64,000 bases of DNA, from assembly GCF_905220415.1 (NCBI RefSeq), contig NC_059543.1, forward strand, positions 8,818,001-8,882,000. The letters are read 5' to 3'. The position numbers and the translations under genes were made by a program. The stretch comes from Colias croceus. Its lineage: Eukaryota > Arthropoda > Insecta > Lepidoptera > Pieridae. This document shows positions 1 through 11,365 of the stretch, piece after piece. The notes below the pieces were generated by a model that was not told the DNA's origin, ran no database searches, and saw nothing but the letters and a program-made list of their open reading frames with translations. Positions within the stretch are counted from its first letter, which is position 1, and the number at the start of each line of letters is the position of its first letter.

Positions 1-973
1 GCTTTTTCCCATTTACGAGTTTTACGGGGACCGTTGCCTGAAACTTACACGTATCCAGAATATAAATGTGGGATAAATTCCTCTCTTTCATACTTGAAAC
101 GGTTTCCTATTTCCATCCTCCTCTGTCAGTAGATAAAAATGTGATGCTCGTTATTGTTAAAATTGAAAAATGTAAGTACGTGATGGAAGGCATACCAAAA
201 TGATGGCTAAGTAAATGGTAATAGAATTCAAACTTGAGATTCCATGTTACTTTTAGTACCCTTTTAAGGCAGGCTGAAGAAAATATTGTGTTTTTTTTGA
301 GTCAGTGGCGTTTAAAATGCGCTATCCTTGTTGGGCAGTCGCACCAACATTTCTGAAATGTATATTTATCGTGTTTGCTTTATAGTAATAAAAATGCTTT
401 ATTTATCATTCCAATTGTGTATCTACTATCTAATAAGGAACAGTTGATAAAAATGAATAACAAAGGAAGAAAAAATATCTGAGAAATGTAAGGATCAATT
501 TAGATACTGGAAAAAAGCAGGATCAATGTATAGATAGCTACAGATAAAGCGTAACACATTGTGGTGCAGGAAGCATGAGCAACGCTACGCAAACACTCAT
601 TAAGAAAGTTATTACAATATTATCTTCGATGAAAAGGCACGCAAGGAACTATATAATTGCGAATCCGCGCACGAGAAATCTCAGATCAAAGCCAGTTATT
701 CTACGGTAGCCATTCCAAAAGTTGGTAGGAAGAGCATTGCACTGCGTTTGCAAAAGCGGGAATGTAGGGACATCGTCCTAGACCGGTTCTATCCTTCGTA
801 TTCCACTATTTGCAGTCACATCTATTCTGTGAACGTACTCAAATTTTATTATGTATAATATGAACGTTTTTCCAACATGTCAACATTGATAGCAAATGTA
901 ACTTGTCTATGCTAAACTTTCTACTTTCTAGTGATATAGTTCAACCTGTGTTGTATTAACGTGTTTAGATAAA
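1..973. other. gene-free AT-rich DNA
   Basis: No coding region, repeat family or RNA gene is recognised here. The part around 540-830 is less AT-rich and less repetitive than its surroundings but has no open frame of note and no family I can name. Confidence 0.4.
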
Positions 974-1148
974 TCTAAACTAATATTATAAAGAGGAAAG
1001 GTTTGTATGTATGTATGTATGGTTTTCACGCACAAACGACTGGACCGATTTCAAAAATTCTTTCACCATTAGAAAGCTGCATCTTCACTGAGCAACATGG
1101 GCTATAAAACATGTAGGTACCACGGGCGAAGCCGGGGCGGACCGTTAG
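974..1148 (+). mobile_element. non-autonomous Helitron (short lepidopteran type)
   Basis: The copy starts with TC (TCTAAACTAATATTATAAAG), ends in TTAG after the GGGCGAAGCCGGGGCGG motif, and sits exactly between a host A and a host T, the Helitron insertion signature. An internal run of TATG units lies near 1005-1020. The body contains the usual 'ACTGGACCGATTTCAAAAATTC' type of segment of this family. It has no coding capacity. The last four bases are TTAG rather than the usual CTAG, so the terminus is slightly decayed. Confidence 0.75.
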
Positions 1149-2738
1149 TAATAAATAATTTCCTGATGTTAGTAACATATTATGCTCCCATTTAGATCAA
1201 AATATCACATTCATTTGTTCTAATTTGAACAAATAATATTACGTAAATTCGCCCCAAGTGTGTATCAAAACAAATTCGTATCATTAGTAAATAATAGGTA
1301 CAATTGAATCACAATATACAGCTAAACTTTGACATTTACTGTTTGCTCACGTAATCTACTGAAATAATTTGTAAAATGTAAGCTTGGAATTATTACAATT
1401 TGGTAACGGAAGATAGGTAAAGGTATTGAATATACATGTTAATACAATTAATTATCCATTTCAGATGACATTTTTTAAATATATTGATTTAATATTTAGA
1501 TGTTTGGCAAACAAAGCTTACTCTCACAGAACAGGAATAACCATAAACAATCACAGTAGCACTTTTATTAATTACATACTCAATACTCTTAGTATGTTTG
1601 TGATAACAAAAGTTGAGTATCATAGGTACTTCAATTTCAAAACTTGACCAAATATCTAATCGCTAAATGACCAAAGGGATTTATGCATTCTATCAGTAAT
1701 ATTTACCTTTCTTTGAAAAAGTTTAGTTGGATTTTTTATTTTAATTGTTATTATTTTAAACGAATAATAAAGCACACCACTTAAAGCAAAGCATCAAAGT
1801 TTATATGCCATTCAAACCCACTCTTTAATGTTATAGTTTCTTAATATCTATAATATTCATAGTTACAATGTTACCATAGAATTTTAGATTAATCCGTTCT
1901 TCAGATAATTATAATCAAAGTTTGTCAACACGTTTAATACCCTTATCAGATATTCATTGCCTCATACAAGTGCAAGTTGGGGATACAATCACTATCCCTG
2001 AAGATGTCATAAACTCAGTCTAGTTATGGTTTAAATGTAGGTGATAATATTAATACTGAATGCTATCATAATTTTTAGTTTTAATTAATAAAGTATTAAC
2101 GAATAAATGCCAATACATCTTTTAACAAAAGCAATAGCTATTATATATTATATAAAAAAATATAAATCATACCTACATCATAAATGAATGATTTCCTAAG
2201 CATTCCATTTTACATCTTTTATCAACTAGTACTTGAATATTTTCCTAACATTACACGATATATTATTGAGACCAATAATAACGTCTACCAAACTAGTTTA
2301 CGTGTGCATTAATTATGCCAAAGCATATCCTAATTACACTAATAACGTTACCTGTAAGGGCGGGAAGTTCCGTGATTCGGGCGGTAATGTCGATGTATAG
2401 GCATATACTGGTGTAGTTTATTAATGTTATTATTAAATAAATATCGTAACTAATAAAATACCCTAAGAAATGTATTTTATACATACTTAATCACGAATAG
2501 GTTAGAAGTTTTTTGTAATTAATTAGTAGTCTTTTAAAAAACATAATATCTACTGAATTGCAATTACAACTCTTCACCCATATGGGAGAAGAAACTTTAC
2601 ATTATCAGCATATTTCAACAATTTTGATGGAGCTCTACCTAGGTATTCTAGCTTATCATTCTGCAGATGCTTAAACCACCAGAAGCAATTCTACACTCAT
2701 CACATTTTATAAAAATAATTAAAAGCATTTCTATTTTT
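1149..2738. other. gene-free AT-rich DNA
   Basis: Only short chance frames (for example 1426-1647 + and 2293-2484 -) occur, with low-complexity composition. I see no named repeat or RNA. Confidence 0.4.
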
Positions 2739-2977
2739 AACCGACTTCAAAAAAAAGGAGGAGGTTATCAATTCGGCCGGTATGTTTTTTTTTTATGTAT
2801 GTACACCGATTACTCCGAGGTTTCTGAACCGATTTACGTGATTCTTTTTTTGTTTGATGCGGGATGGTGTCGAATTGGTCCCATAAAAATTTTATTCGGA
2901 TAGGCCCAGTAGTTTTTATTTTATGAGCATTTTTGTCTGTATTTGTAAATGTTGCAAGTGCAAGTTTGAAGTCGGTT
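2739..2977. mobile_element. lepidopteran dispersed repeat with AACCGACTTC ends
   Basis: The left end reads AACCGACTTCAAAAAAA and the right end TTTGAAGTCGGTT, so the 13-bp termini (2739-2751 and 2965-2977) are inverted copies of each other, giving a MITE-like layout of about 240 bp. The poly-A stretch followed by GGAGGAGGTTATCAATTCGGC and the 'CCGATTTACGTGATTC' segment are features I associate with a very common lepidopteran repeat. The class is not certain. Frames crossing it on both strands are shadows of this repeat. Confidence 0.7.
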
Positions 2978-5900
2978 GTTTTTAACGCAGTTATCACTTG
3001 AAATTATCCATGTAGCCTACCCGCCGTATGGGAAAGATCGTAGACGTCAATTTATATGGTGCCCTATCGTGTGACTGCAATTTATCCTCTTTTAAAATGC
3101 ATCTCTACTATGGCATTTTATATTTATATTTTATATTCATAACGTACACTAATTATTGATTGATTATGAGTAATGGTCACGAGCTGAATTGGGTCACGCG
3201 TGCATCAGAGAGCTCTTCATCGTTAAAGCGGTGGTTTATTGGTACTATTTTACGATATAATACTATCAACTCAACAACTGAACATGTTCGCCAGGTTTAT
3301 TACTACCTACATATACCATACCGTATACAGCCTCCACACCAAATATCAATACATATAATCATATAATATTAATAAAACAATGGCATTTAATTTAAATAAT
3401 TTTACGAAACTGTTCTCAGTTCTAATGTTGTGCTTACTGCAACATGCGAGCCTGAAGACTGTCGACATTCTAAAGTTTCTTCTCTTCTATTATTTTCTTT
3501 CTAATAGTATGCTATATTATGAGATTAATAAAGTTCTTTAAACCGATATTTGAGCTTTTCACTGCACTACGTGATAATATTCTAGTTGACGCGTAACTTA
3601 AAGATTAATCTCAGCTTTTGATTCAGGCGTAAACTAACAAAAACAATCCTTATTCTGGTAGAAGTAGGTAACAGCTACTTTAAGAAATCGATTAGTAGCA
3701 CAGATGGAAAACGCATCTGCACAATACCCTATAAGACAACACGTGACTTGATTTTTATTCCTACATCTGCATATAATTATTGAACGGTTATCATCAGGTG
3801 ACGGACTGAAAATAAATATAATAATCAGCTGTCGTATAATTATTGCTACAACACTTTACAATGGAGTCTTGTACCTCATGCCTTTAATTCCCAACTCTAT
3901 TATTTAGTAAAAGGCCCATTAAACCTCGTAGCATTTACGTGTTTAAATGAAAAAAAAATTTACTCACTTATTATTTATGTTTTACAAGTTACGACATAGA
4001 AACCTTCCCTTAAAATTCACAAATGTTTTCATGGTCAAAGTTGACCCGATTGGTCCATTCTCGAGTGTTAGCGAAAAAACGAATATCAATTGACTTTTAT
4101 TCATAATATAGAAGAGATTGAGTGGGTGAAGATTTTTCTCTGTTTAACGCCATCGCCACCTACGCCAATCTAAAAGACAATTAGCAAAATGTGGGTGTAC
4201 AAATATGCACCCACCCGAAAGAATATCGAGAATCCTATATTATTTAATTCTCAATTTCGTCCTCATATTTCTGTAACTCGTTACAATTTCAATTTCGAAA
4301 CAAGCTACATAATACCGCAACACATAAACCTAAGTCGTTAATTACCTAAAAGCTTCAAAATGGATTCAGAATATAAAATCTCCATATCAATAACTGAAGT
4401 GTGTCACAAACATGGCTCTTATGGTATGCTTTGTGATTAAAATACTTCGTTTTAGTGGCATATTAGCTAAATGGATATAAACACAGGTTATGAAGGTCAA
4501 GAGATTTAATTAGGTTCGCTTCGATTGTTCATTTACCTTTATTAATTGAAACGTAGGTGTATCCAGTTACAAGAATTTACTTGTAATCTGTAAGGATTAT
4601 TGAACTAGAAAATTAAAAATTCTAGCGTATAAAATCATTACATAACTATTCGGGACAGTTTCAGGTTAATGGTAGAGCAAAAAAAATACTTATAATTAAT
4701 ACAAAACCTACTAATAATAAATACTATTGTTACTTTCTTAGACTATACTAATATTATATGCAATCTCTCTAATATTATGCTTCTCTTTTCAGTTTCAGAT
4801 GCAAGGGAGCTCCATACCTATGTGCAGTACATACCCGATCGAGTATCTAATAAAAGCGATGTATTGTAAATTTTTAACAACCGTTTATTATATTATCTTG
4901 TTAATGTAGATAGCTGTTAAACAAGCAGGTTAAGTAGAAACAAAATCAAAATAACGCAATATGAATTTTTTGTAGAATAAATCTCTATCTCCATTACATT
5001 CGCTATACAAAATAATCCTTATTGTATTATTTTGTACATTTACCATTCAATATGCCAAATACTCAACTTTTTATAACGTTAATAAAAGTATATATTGCTA
5101 GAGTATGTCGTCACTGTAATTAAGCAAAGGAGGCGTCGGAAGACGGAGGGCTGCGCCTTGGAGAATGTTCTCGAATCTCATTTCCATGTAAATGAGGGTA
5201 GAATGTGTTCGTCCGATGCTTTCATAGTCGGTACGTATTGGTAAAAGTATCGGCTTTAGTAACGGCCATAGTCAATATTTTACATTTGTATGTATGTTAT
5301 TTTATTAATTTAGTTGATGTGGTAATTTCGATTAGTTAATTATTATGTATATAACTATTGAAAAAAAATAAACAAGTTCTAGCTACTCTAAAATACGCCA
5401 AGTATTGAAAATAGGTGAAAAACTGACAGATATGAAACAAAATAATAATAGCGGTTTTTATTCCATATTAGTACAAATTCAAGGTAATAAAAATAATAAA
5501 TACCTACGTGCTAATATTCCAGAATTTTTTTTTCAATCGTATTACATAATATACAATGAAGTTTTGATGAAAGTTTGAAGTTTGAAAAATCTGAGGGATA
5601 AACAAATGGCGGGTTTCATAATTAATATTGTAAAGTATAAATAAAAAGTTTCAAAGTCACTGATGTAATAGGAAGGTTAACCTTCACTGTTTACGCGTGT
5701 TCGTTTTTCAAAGCATTAAAAGGTTACTTACCTAGGTAAATAAACAACACAGATTTGAAAATTTAATTACAACAATTATATTATAAAGGTAAGTTGGATA
5801 ATATTTTGTTAACAATAGATTCAAATCACACACAGGTACAACAAAGGGTGTACTCTCGTAATCTGTCGCCTACAATCAAATTTGTTCGAAGTGAACACTT

Positions 5901-7309
5901 GAATTGATCGCGATAAGGTTCAATATTGCTTGGCAGATGGATAAAGATTATTACCAGACTTGTGTCACGTATCGCTGTCATAGACCGCTTGTCAACAAAA
6001 CCAAATTCGTGCGTTAATTGTAATTTTGCGTGTAATTACAGACGAGGTTATAGCAAGAGGTGTTCAAATATTTATTAGTCAATTCAGGCTTCATCCGTTT
6101 TGATCGATACATTAACATCTATATTATAGGTACTAATATTATAAATATGAAATAAGTATTAGATTGTTTGTTAGTTCACATAATAGCTACAAATCCATTC
6201 ACTAGAACTTAAAGAGCGTCATTAATATAATAAAGTTTAAGTTTTCATTTTAATATACTTATCATGAATCTTAATTTTACCTTTTAATTGTTATTTTAAT
6301 TGATTGTAATTTGTAATATGTATTTAGCTTAACTTACATTTTATTGTAATGTTGATTGTAACAACTTATAATAGTGTTGCATTGTTTCGATTTAATTTTG
6401 ATTTTTTGCTGATTTAATATCTGTTTCTCAATTTATTTTATAATTACTAACCTATTTAATTTTTGATGAATTTATTTATGTGCTGATATAATTTCGAATT
6501 TTGTTTTGGACTTGCTTTATTTGTAATGAGTGACCTAGACACATTTTGTTTTTTGTTTTGCTGTTTGTACTTATTTGTTATTGATTTTTTTATAGTTTTA
6601 ATTGCATGTAAATTTTTAATTTATTTTTGATTTTATTTAATTTGTCTCTGATTTTTTTCGTGTCGTGTAACTGTAAATGGAAGACACAGGCTCCTGAAAA
6701 ACAGTTCTTACTATCTTAGGAGCCTGGGTCGCTCTAATTTGTAAAATGTTTTAAGTGAAATAAATTATTTATTTATTTATTTATTCCCGTTTGATGCAGA
6801 CGGAGCCAGGGTAAATTGTTAAATAAATAATATATCATTAACTATAGATAATTATATAAATTTATCACGCCAATAAGCACATTTTATTCCAGAAGCTTAA
6901 AAATGCGCCAAAACTTAATAAAAGTTAGGTATTTAAAAAAAATAGTACCTAGGCTTCTAATCCATTTTACAATAGCAAAACAAAGCGTACATTCCGCACT
7001 AATTAAACCGTAAACATGGTCAAATATCGGGCATTCATATATAGGTCGTAATCGATGAAGCCACTCGACTCGACAGTCGTTATACCATCTGCAGTGCGCA
7101 CGTGCCCCGAACACCTTTTATCATGGCTGTTTTTAACCGATCGATTGATCCACTAAATAAATTATTAACAATGGTTATAACGTAAATAACATGGCACGAC
7201 AATAAATTTAATAAAGCTATCAAATAGCCAATTAAAAGGATGGACAATATTTTGCTAGGATGTTTGCACTATAGAGTTATTTACTACTTAATGTGTACAA
7301 TTTTCTATA
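2978..7309. other. gene-free stretch with one complex island
   Basis: No gene seen over 4.3 kb. The piece 5101-5240 (AAAGGAGGCGTCGGAAGACG ... CATTTCCATGTAAATGAGGG) is richer in G+C and complexity than the flanks and could be regulatory. The segment 6490-6790 resembles a retroposon tail and is listed separately. The remainder is AT-rich with chance frames only (for example 6884-7114 -). Confidence 0.4.
6640..6786 (+). mobile_element. probable non-LTR retroposon 3' tail
   Basis: A hairpin with 9-bp arms (CAGGCTCCT at 6687-6695, AGGAGCCTG at 6718-6726) is followed by AAATAAATTATTTATTTATT, a polyadenylation signal merging into an (ATTT)n tail. This is the layout of LINE or SINE 3' ends in insects. 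No reverse-transcriptase coding sequence is left upstream, so it is a tail remnant at most. Confidence 0.35.
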
Positions 7310-7490
7310 CTAGCTGCGCTCCGCAGTTTCACCCGCGTGGCTCCGCTCCTGTTGGTTTCAGCATGATGATATATGGCCTTCCTCGATGAATGGGCCACCG
7401 AAAGAATGTTTTAAATCGAACCAGTAGTTCCTGAGATTAGCGCGTTCAAACGAACAAACAAACTCTCCAGCTTTATAATATTAGTATAGA
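7310..7490 (-). mobile_element. non-autonomous Helitron
   Basis: Read on the minus strand it begins A|TCTATACTAATATTATAAAG, contains the GAACGCGCTAATCTCAGGAA segment, and ends GGTGAAACTGCGGAGCGCAG then CTAG|T. Both termini and the A/T insertion dinucleotide are intact, so this 181-bp copy is complete. No coding capacity. Confidence 0.85.
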
Positions 7491-8144
7491 TTACATAATG
7501 CCATTTCTCTTATTTTTTATGAAATACCTTGTATAATATACAGAAATCATTACTTGCCACTTCTACAGCTATTGAACTAACTACTTAGATATGTTTTATT
7601 ATTTTAATTATTATATCTTATTTTAATTATTACTTTTACTTTTTATCATTCAATAATATGAAACTTTTTTTACACACACGAATACAAAAACACAATGTTA
7701 TTTGTCCTAAAGTTTAGAGTACAATTGTTTCACATAAGTTTGTTAAATCGTGTTTATAGTGATAATTGCTAACAATAATATAGTATTATTGTTCACACAA
7801 ATATATCCATGTTAACACTTTAAAAGCGAAGGAATTCACATACTTAACAGATACTTAACTATAAATAGACCGAAAAGGACACATACAAAAAACGATATCA
7901 AGCCTCTTGTCTTAGTGAATCGTCGGCAGGTGATTATAATAACAGAGGCAGGTGCTAAACAAATTATCAAGCTAAAATTGCATCGCAGGAAATATATTGT
8001 GACATGATTGTGACTTTATTGAATTGTATTTGTCAAATAAATAAATGCAGTAAAATAATTAGGCAACAACAAGGTAAACGATTTATTATTCTCGATAATT
8101 CTTTTAAGTGTTAATGTTTAAGCTTATCTTTAGAACTAGATTAT
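7491..8144. other. gene-free AT-rich DNA
   Basis: Nothing recognised apart from a small near-palindrome (ACAATAATATAGTATTATTGT, about 7769-7789). Confidence 0.4.
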
Positions 8145-8400
8145 CACCCGTATTCACAAACGTTACTGTGAGGTCTCATAGTAGGCATGGACGCATAGGG
8201 GTAGCAAAATCATTTCACAAACAATACTTAAGTGGTGAAGCGCACTATGCGCTCGATAAACTGAACGCACAGCTAAGCAACTTCGTTAGCTACTTTAGAC
8301 AACGCATAGTAGACCAAAAACAGGCCACGTGTACAAAACGTGTGAAGTTATATTTTTTTGTCGTCTTAATTTGTTGTTACTTTCGACCTCAAAAGTCAAA

Positions 8401-8590
8401 ATGGATTATAGCAGTGAAGAAGAATTCGTAATTATATTAACGATAGGATATTTGAACGAAGGACAATAATAACAAGAAAAGTGGTACGGGACTTTCTAGA
8501 TCCTTATTTGATTACTATAGTTCGGAGTTTAGAAAACGTTATAGATTTTCGAAAGATGTTGTTTATATATATTATATGGCTGTGAGTTGA
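8401..8590 (+). pseudogene. PIF/Harbinger-like transposase N-terminus (broken)
   Basis: An ATG at 8401 opens an acidic start (MDYSSEEEFVI) that stops at 8467. A +1 shift restores similarity-like sequence: from 8507 the other frame reads FDYYSSEFRKRYRFSKDVVY and stops at 8588. The pattern 'Y-x-x-EFRxRYRFSKxVV' is what I recognise from the N-terminal region of insect HARBI1-type transposases. No DDE catalytic part follows, so only the amino end survives. It lies between the inverted ends of the 8145-11365 element and probably encoded its original transposase. The assignment rests on motif memory, not on an alignment. Confidence 0.45.
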
Positions 8591-9520
8591 AGGAAACAGT
8601 CAAGTCCTCCCAAGCTTGCTTTTTTAATTCAATATTTTTTGAATTAGTTCGCTTGTCTGGGTCGGTCTCGTACTAGAGCCACGATTAGTTCCCTTTCCGA
8701 CGTGGTGAATGGTATTTTCTTTTCTTAGAACTGGAATACAATTATGTACTCATATTGTTTTATACGTCACTCAAAATTTTCGTTTAAGTTTTCCTTAGTT
8801 TGCCAGTCAATATGCCATATCAAACAAAGTTAAAATTACATACATAATAGCAAAGTAATAACATTACAATGTTTAAACTTAGGTAATTTGTGAAGATAGT
8901 AAAACAAAATTTCTCTGACCACATTGCGTCCGTAACGTTATTTTTTTTATTTCCAGTCACGTGGTGCTGCGACATTTTAAGTGTAAGCTTATTATATGAA
9001 AATTACCACGACAAATCAAATGAACAATGTTTCTAAACAAACGGTTTGAATTGATTGTCATTGTCATTTACTCCTGTCAAACTCTACCATGAACTTAGCA
9101 ATACAAATGGACCAATCACATGTCGCCATTTTACGCAGTGCGTTTGCTTTGCCAAGCATTACTTAAGTTTTGTCTATGAATAGAAAGGCTCGATGAATGG
9201 AACGCACTGAGAAGTGTTAGAGTCTGTGTGAAAAGAGAACCGTCCTAAGATTTGAGGGCGCCTCTGTGATTAATATCCGTGTTAATGATGTTGACAACAC
9301 TGTTATGTCATTATAGTGTGATTGTAATATTTTGATATTTTAAGGTTTTGTAAAGAATATAATATTTTCAACGACTGTCGTAATAATTGTTTTGATGTAT
9401 TGTATGTATTAAGATTATAATATGTTATGTATTAAGGGAAATAAGTAAAGGGTCTTTTTTCAAGATTTCAGTAGGTATAAGGAATAAAACTAAAATTTTT
9501 TTTTAAATCTATATTTATAT

Positions 9521-11146
9521 TTATTCATTGGCTCCCTGATCAGAACCATAACTAAAGTCTGATTCTAAATATTCAATGCCGGACATGACTGAACTATCTT
9601 TGGAACTAATGGATAGATCCACAGAATTATCTTCTTCAGAACTTGATGTGCTCGAGTCTGTAACATTTATGATGATCTCTTGCATATCTTCAATTAAATG
9701 GTCTTGTTCCCAATATTTTTGTTCTACATGTATCACATGATCACACTCTTTTCGCCAATGTTCTGCAGTAATATTTTTGAAGCATTCATTTATAATTGGT
9801 AATAGGTCTTTTGCTGATATGTTCACATTCTTTGATGCTACTTGTCTTTTCACAAGGCTCCATATCATTTCAATGGCGTTAAGGTCACAGTGGTATGGGG
9901 GTAACCTCAAAACAGTATGACCATGTTCCTCAAATATTTGATTGATTTCAAATACTGGTTCTTTTTTGTTCCTTTTTACTAAACTTAGAAGTTCAGGTTT
10001 CAGTGCGTTATCTGGATATTCTATTCCATTGTCTTCCAACCATTTTTTCAAAGTGTCTTTCTTGTCGCTGCTATTTGGAGGCTTATTTATGCGTGTACTA
10101 TGATAGGATGCATTATCTAGCACAATGACAGACGGTTGAGACAGGTTTGGCAAAAGCTTTTCTTTTGCCCACTTGGTAAAATTCTCTCGATTCATGTCGT
10201 GATGGTAATCAGCTGAAATACTTTTAGTTTTATATGCAAGTAAACAATTTTCAACAAATCCTTCCCTGCTACCTGCATGAACTATAATATATCGTTCACC
10301 AAGAGAAATTGCTTTTGAAACTCCAGGTTCACCGGGACCCTGCCAACATTTATTGACTTCATGTGCAGTATGTATATATGTTTCATCTATATATACAACT
10401 GGTTTTCCAGTTTCCCTCAAGCGCTTCATTGTTCGCAAATATTTAGCTCGCCAGACCACAATATCATGTCTTTCAATGAGAACTTTTCGTTTTGACTCAC
10501 ATTTTTTATATTTGTAACCCAGCTCTTTTAAAATACCACTGAGACTACTGATTCCACCGCAATAGTTTATGTCTTCCTTTAACACACGATGTAGCTTCCT
10601 CAAAGTCGGTACCTCCTTCCTCACAGCATAAAATTCACGAATTTTGTTACGGATGACGCACTTATCAAAATCATCAAGAATGAGTTTTGGTCTTCCTTTA
10701 CGTTTTTTCCCTGGTGTGCACCACACGCCGTTATTTGTAGAACCTTCTTTTTTTATTTTAGATATTGTACCTCTATTTAAGCCTGGAAAAAATAATCTTA
10801 AATAAGTCTAAACACTTTATAAATGAAAAGTATCAAAACTCTTTATACCTGCTACCAAAAACATTGATTGAAACAAAACAAACATTTATTCATTTAGATC
10901 ATCACATATTTAATGAATTACTTTTAATTTATATACATTTCGAGATCTCAGGGATCGATGGTTACCTAGGAGACTAGAAAACATAAAGAAAAACTGTTAC
11001 ATACCGGTCATAGCTGCCACACGTTTCGTGACTGCGTTTAGGTCAATAATGGTATGTTTTGCCGCTTTTTCGCTTTGGCAAAAGCGAATAATATTATATA
11101 TTAATTCCCTTGTTGAACTGTGTATGGTTTTACCTCTTTTCGACAT
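9521..11146 (-). CDS. two-exon DDE transposase, 467 codons, DD82E / Sailor-like
   Basis: Exon 1 is 11005-11146, starting at the first ATG after an in-frame TGA; exon 2 is 9521-10782. A 222-bp intron (10783-11004) has donor G|GTATGT and acceptor TTTTTTCCAG|GC, splitting codon 48. The open frame in exon 2 has no ATG near its start (its apparent first residue is a GTG valine), which supports the spliced model. Residues ~27-60 (AAKHTIIDL...TISKIKKE) look like a helix-turn-helix, followed by a basic PGKKRKGRPK. The DDE fold shows D180 (VVYIDETYIH), D270 (VIVLDNASYH) and E352 (DLNAIEMIW), with 81 residues between the last two. This wide spacing fits the DD82E 'Sailor' branch of the IS630/Tc1/mariner superfamily. 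The tail is acidic and serine-rich. The AATAAA overlaps the stop codon. It would cut and paste the surrounding 9221-11306 element. No stop or frameshift is seen. Confidence 0.85.
10783..11004 (-). other. intron of the transposase gene
   Basis: The donor is GTATGT (11004 to 10999) and the acceptor TTATTTTTTCCAG (ending at 10783), with a pyrimidine tract. Removing these 222 bp joins the two exons in frame in the middle of the predicted DNA-binding helix-turn-helix. Confidence 0.8.
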
Positions 11147-11365
11147 GATTAATAATCAAAATTCACTGGAAAACGTTACAACAAACAAAGCTGTATCGAC
11201 ACGAAATCAAGTTTGACGTTTGACAGACGGCTGGATTGGGCTGCCATGTAAAAATCATATCGTTAGTTCCATTTTACGCCACGCCTATTCTCTTTTCACA
11301 CAGACTATACCCTTGGCACAGTGTTGATGCTTTACTTATGGAAGTACTGTTTGTGAATACGGGTG

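Larger units (their letters stand above)
9221..11306 (-). mobile_element. intact IS630/Tc1/mariner-type transposon, DD82E (Sailor-like)
   Basis: Inverted ends AGTCTGTGTGAAAAGAGAA (9221-9239) and its exact complement (11288-11306) are 19 bp long. If the end is taken as GTCTGTG, the right flank is TA (11306-11307) and the left flank is GA, consistent with a TA duplication carrying one substitution. The element is about 2.09 kb and is filled by one two-exon transposase gene on the minus strand. It is inserted inside the 8145-11365 element. Identical ends and an undamaged reading frame suggest a recent insertion. Confidence 0.65.
8145..11365. mobile_element. outer DNA transposon, PIF/Harbinger-like, carrying a nested element
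   Basis: The termini are perfect 17-bp inverted repeats, CACCCGTATTCACAAAC at 8145-8161 and its complement at 11349-11365. They are flanked by the same three bases TAT on both sides (8142-8144 and 11366-11368), a 3-bp duplication in length like that of PIF/Harbinger elements. Sub-terminal DNA repeats variants of the end in inverted orientation (near 8210-8250 and 9140-9184). Without the element nested at 9221-11306 the outer copy is about 1.1 kb. A broken Harbinger-like transposase start lies at 8401-8590, so this is a deletion derivative. Confidence 0.65.

Noticed and set aside
2667..2997. Overlapping frames on both strands
   Set aside because: They lie over the AACCGACTTC-ended dispersed repeat.
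8108..8431. 107-codon plus-strand frame at the left end of the outer transposon
   Set aside because: It reads across the inverted terminal repeat and sub-terminal repeats, in a different frame from the Harbinger-like remnant; a by-product of the element's sequence.
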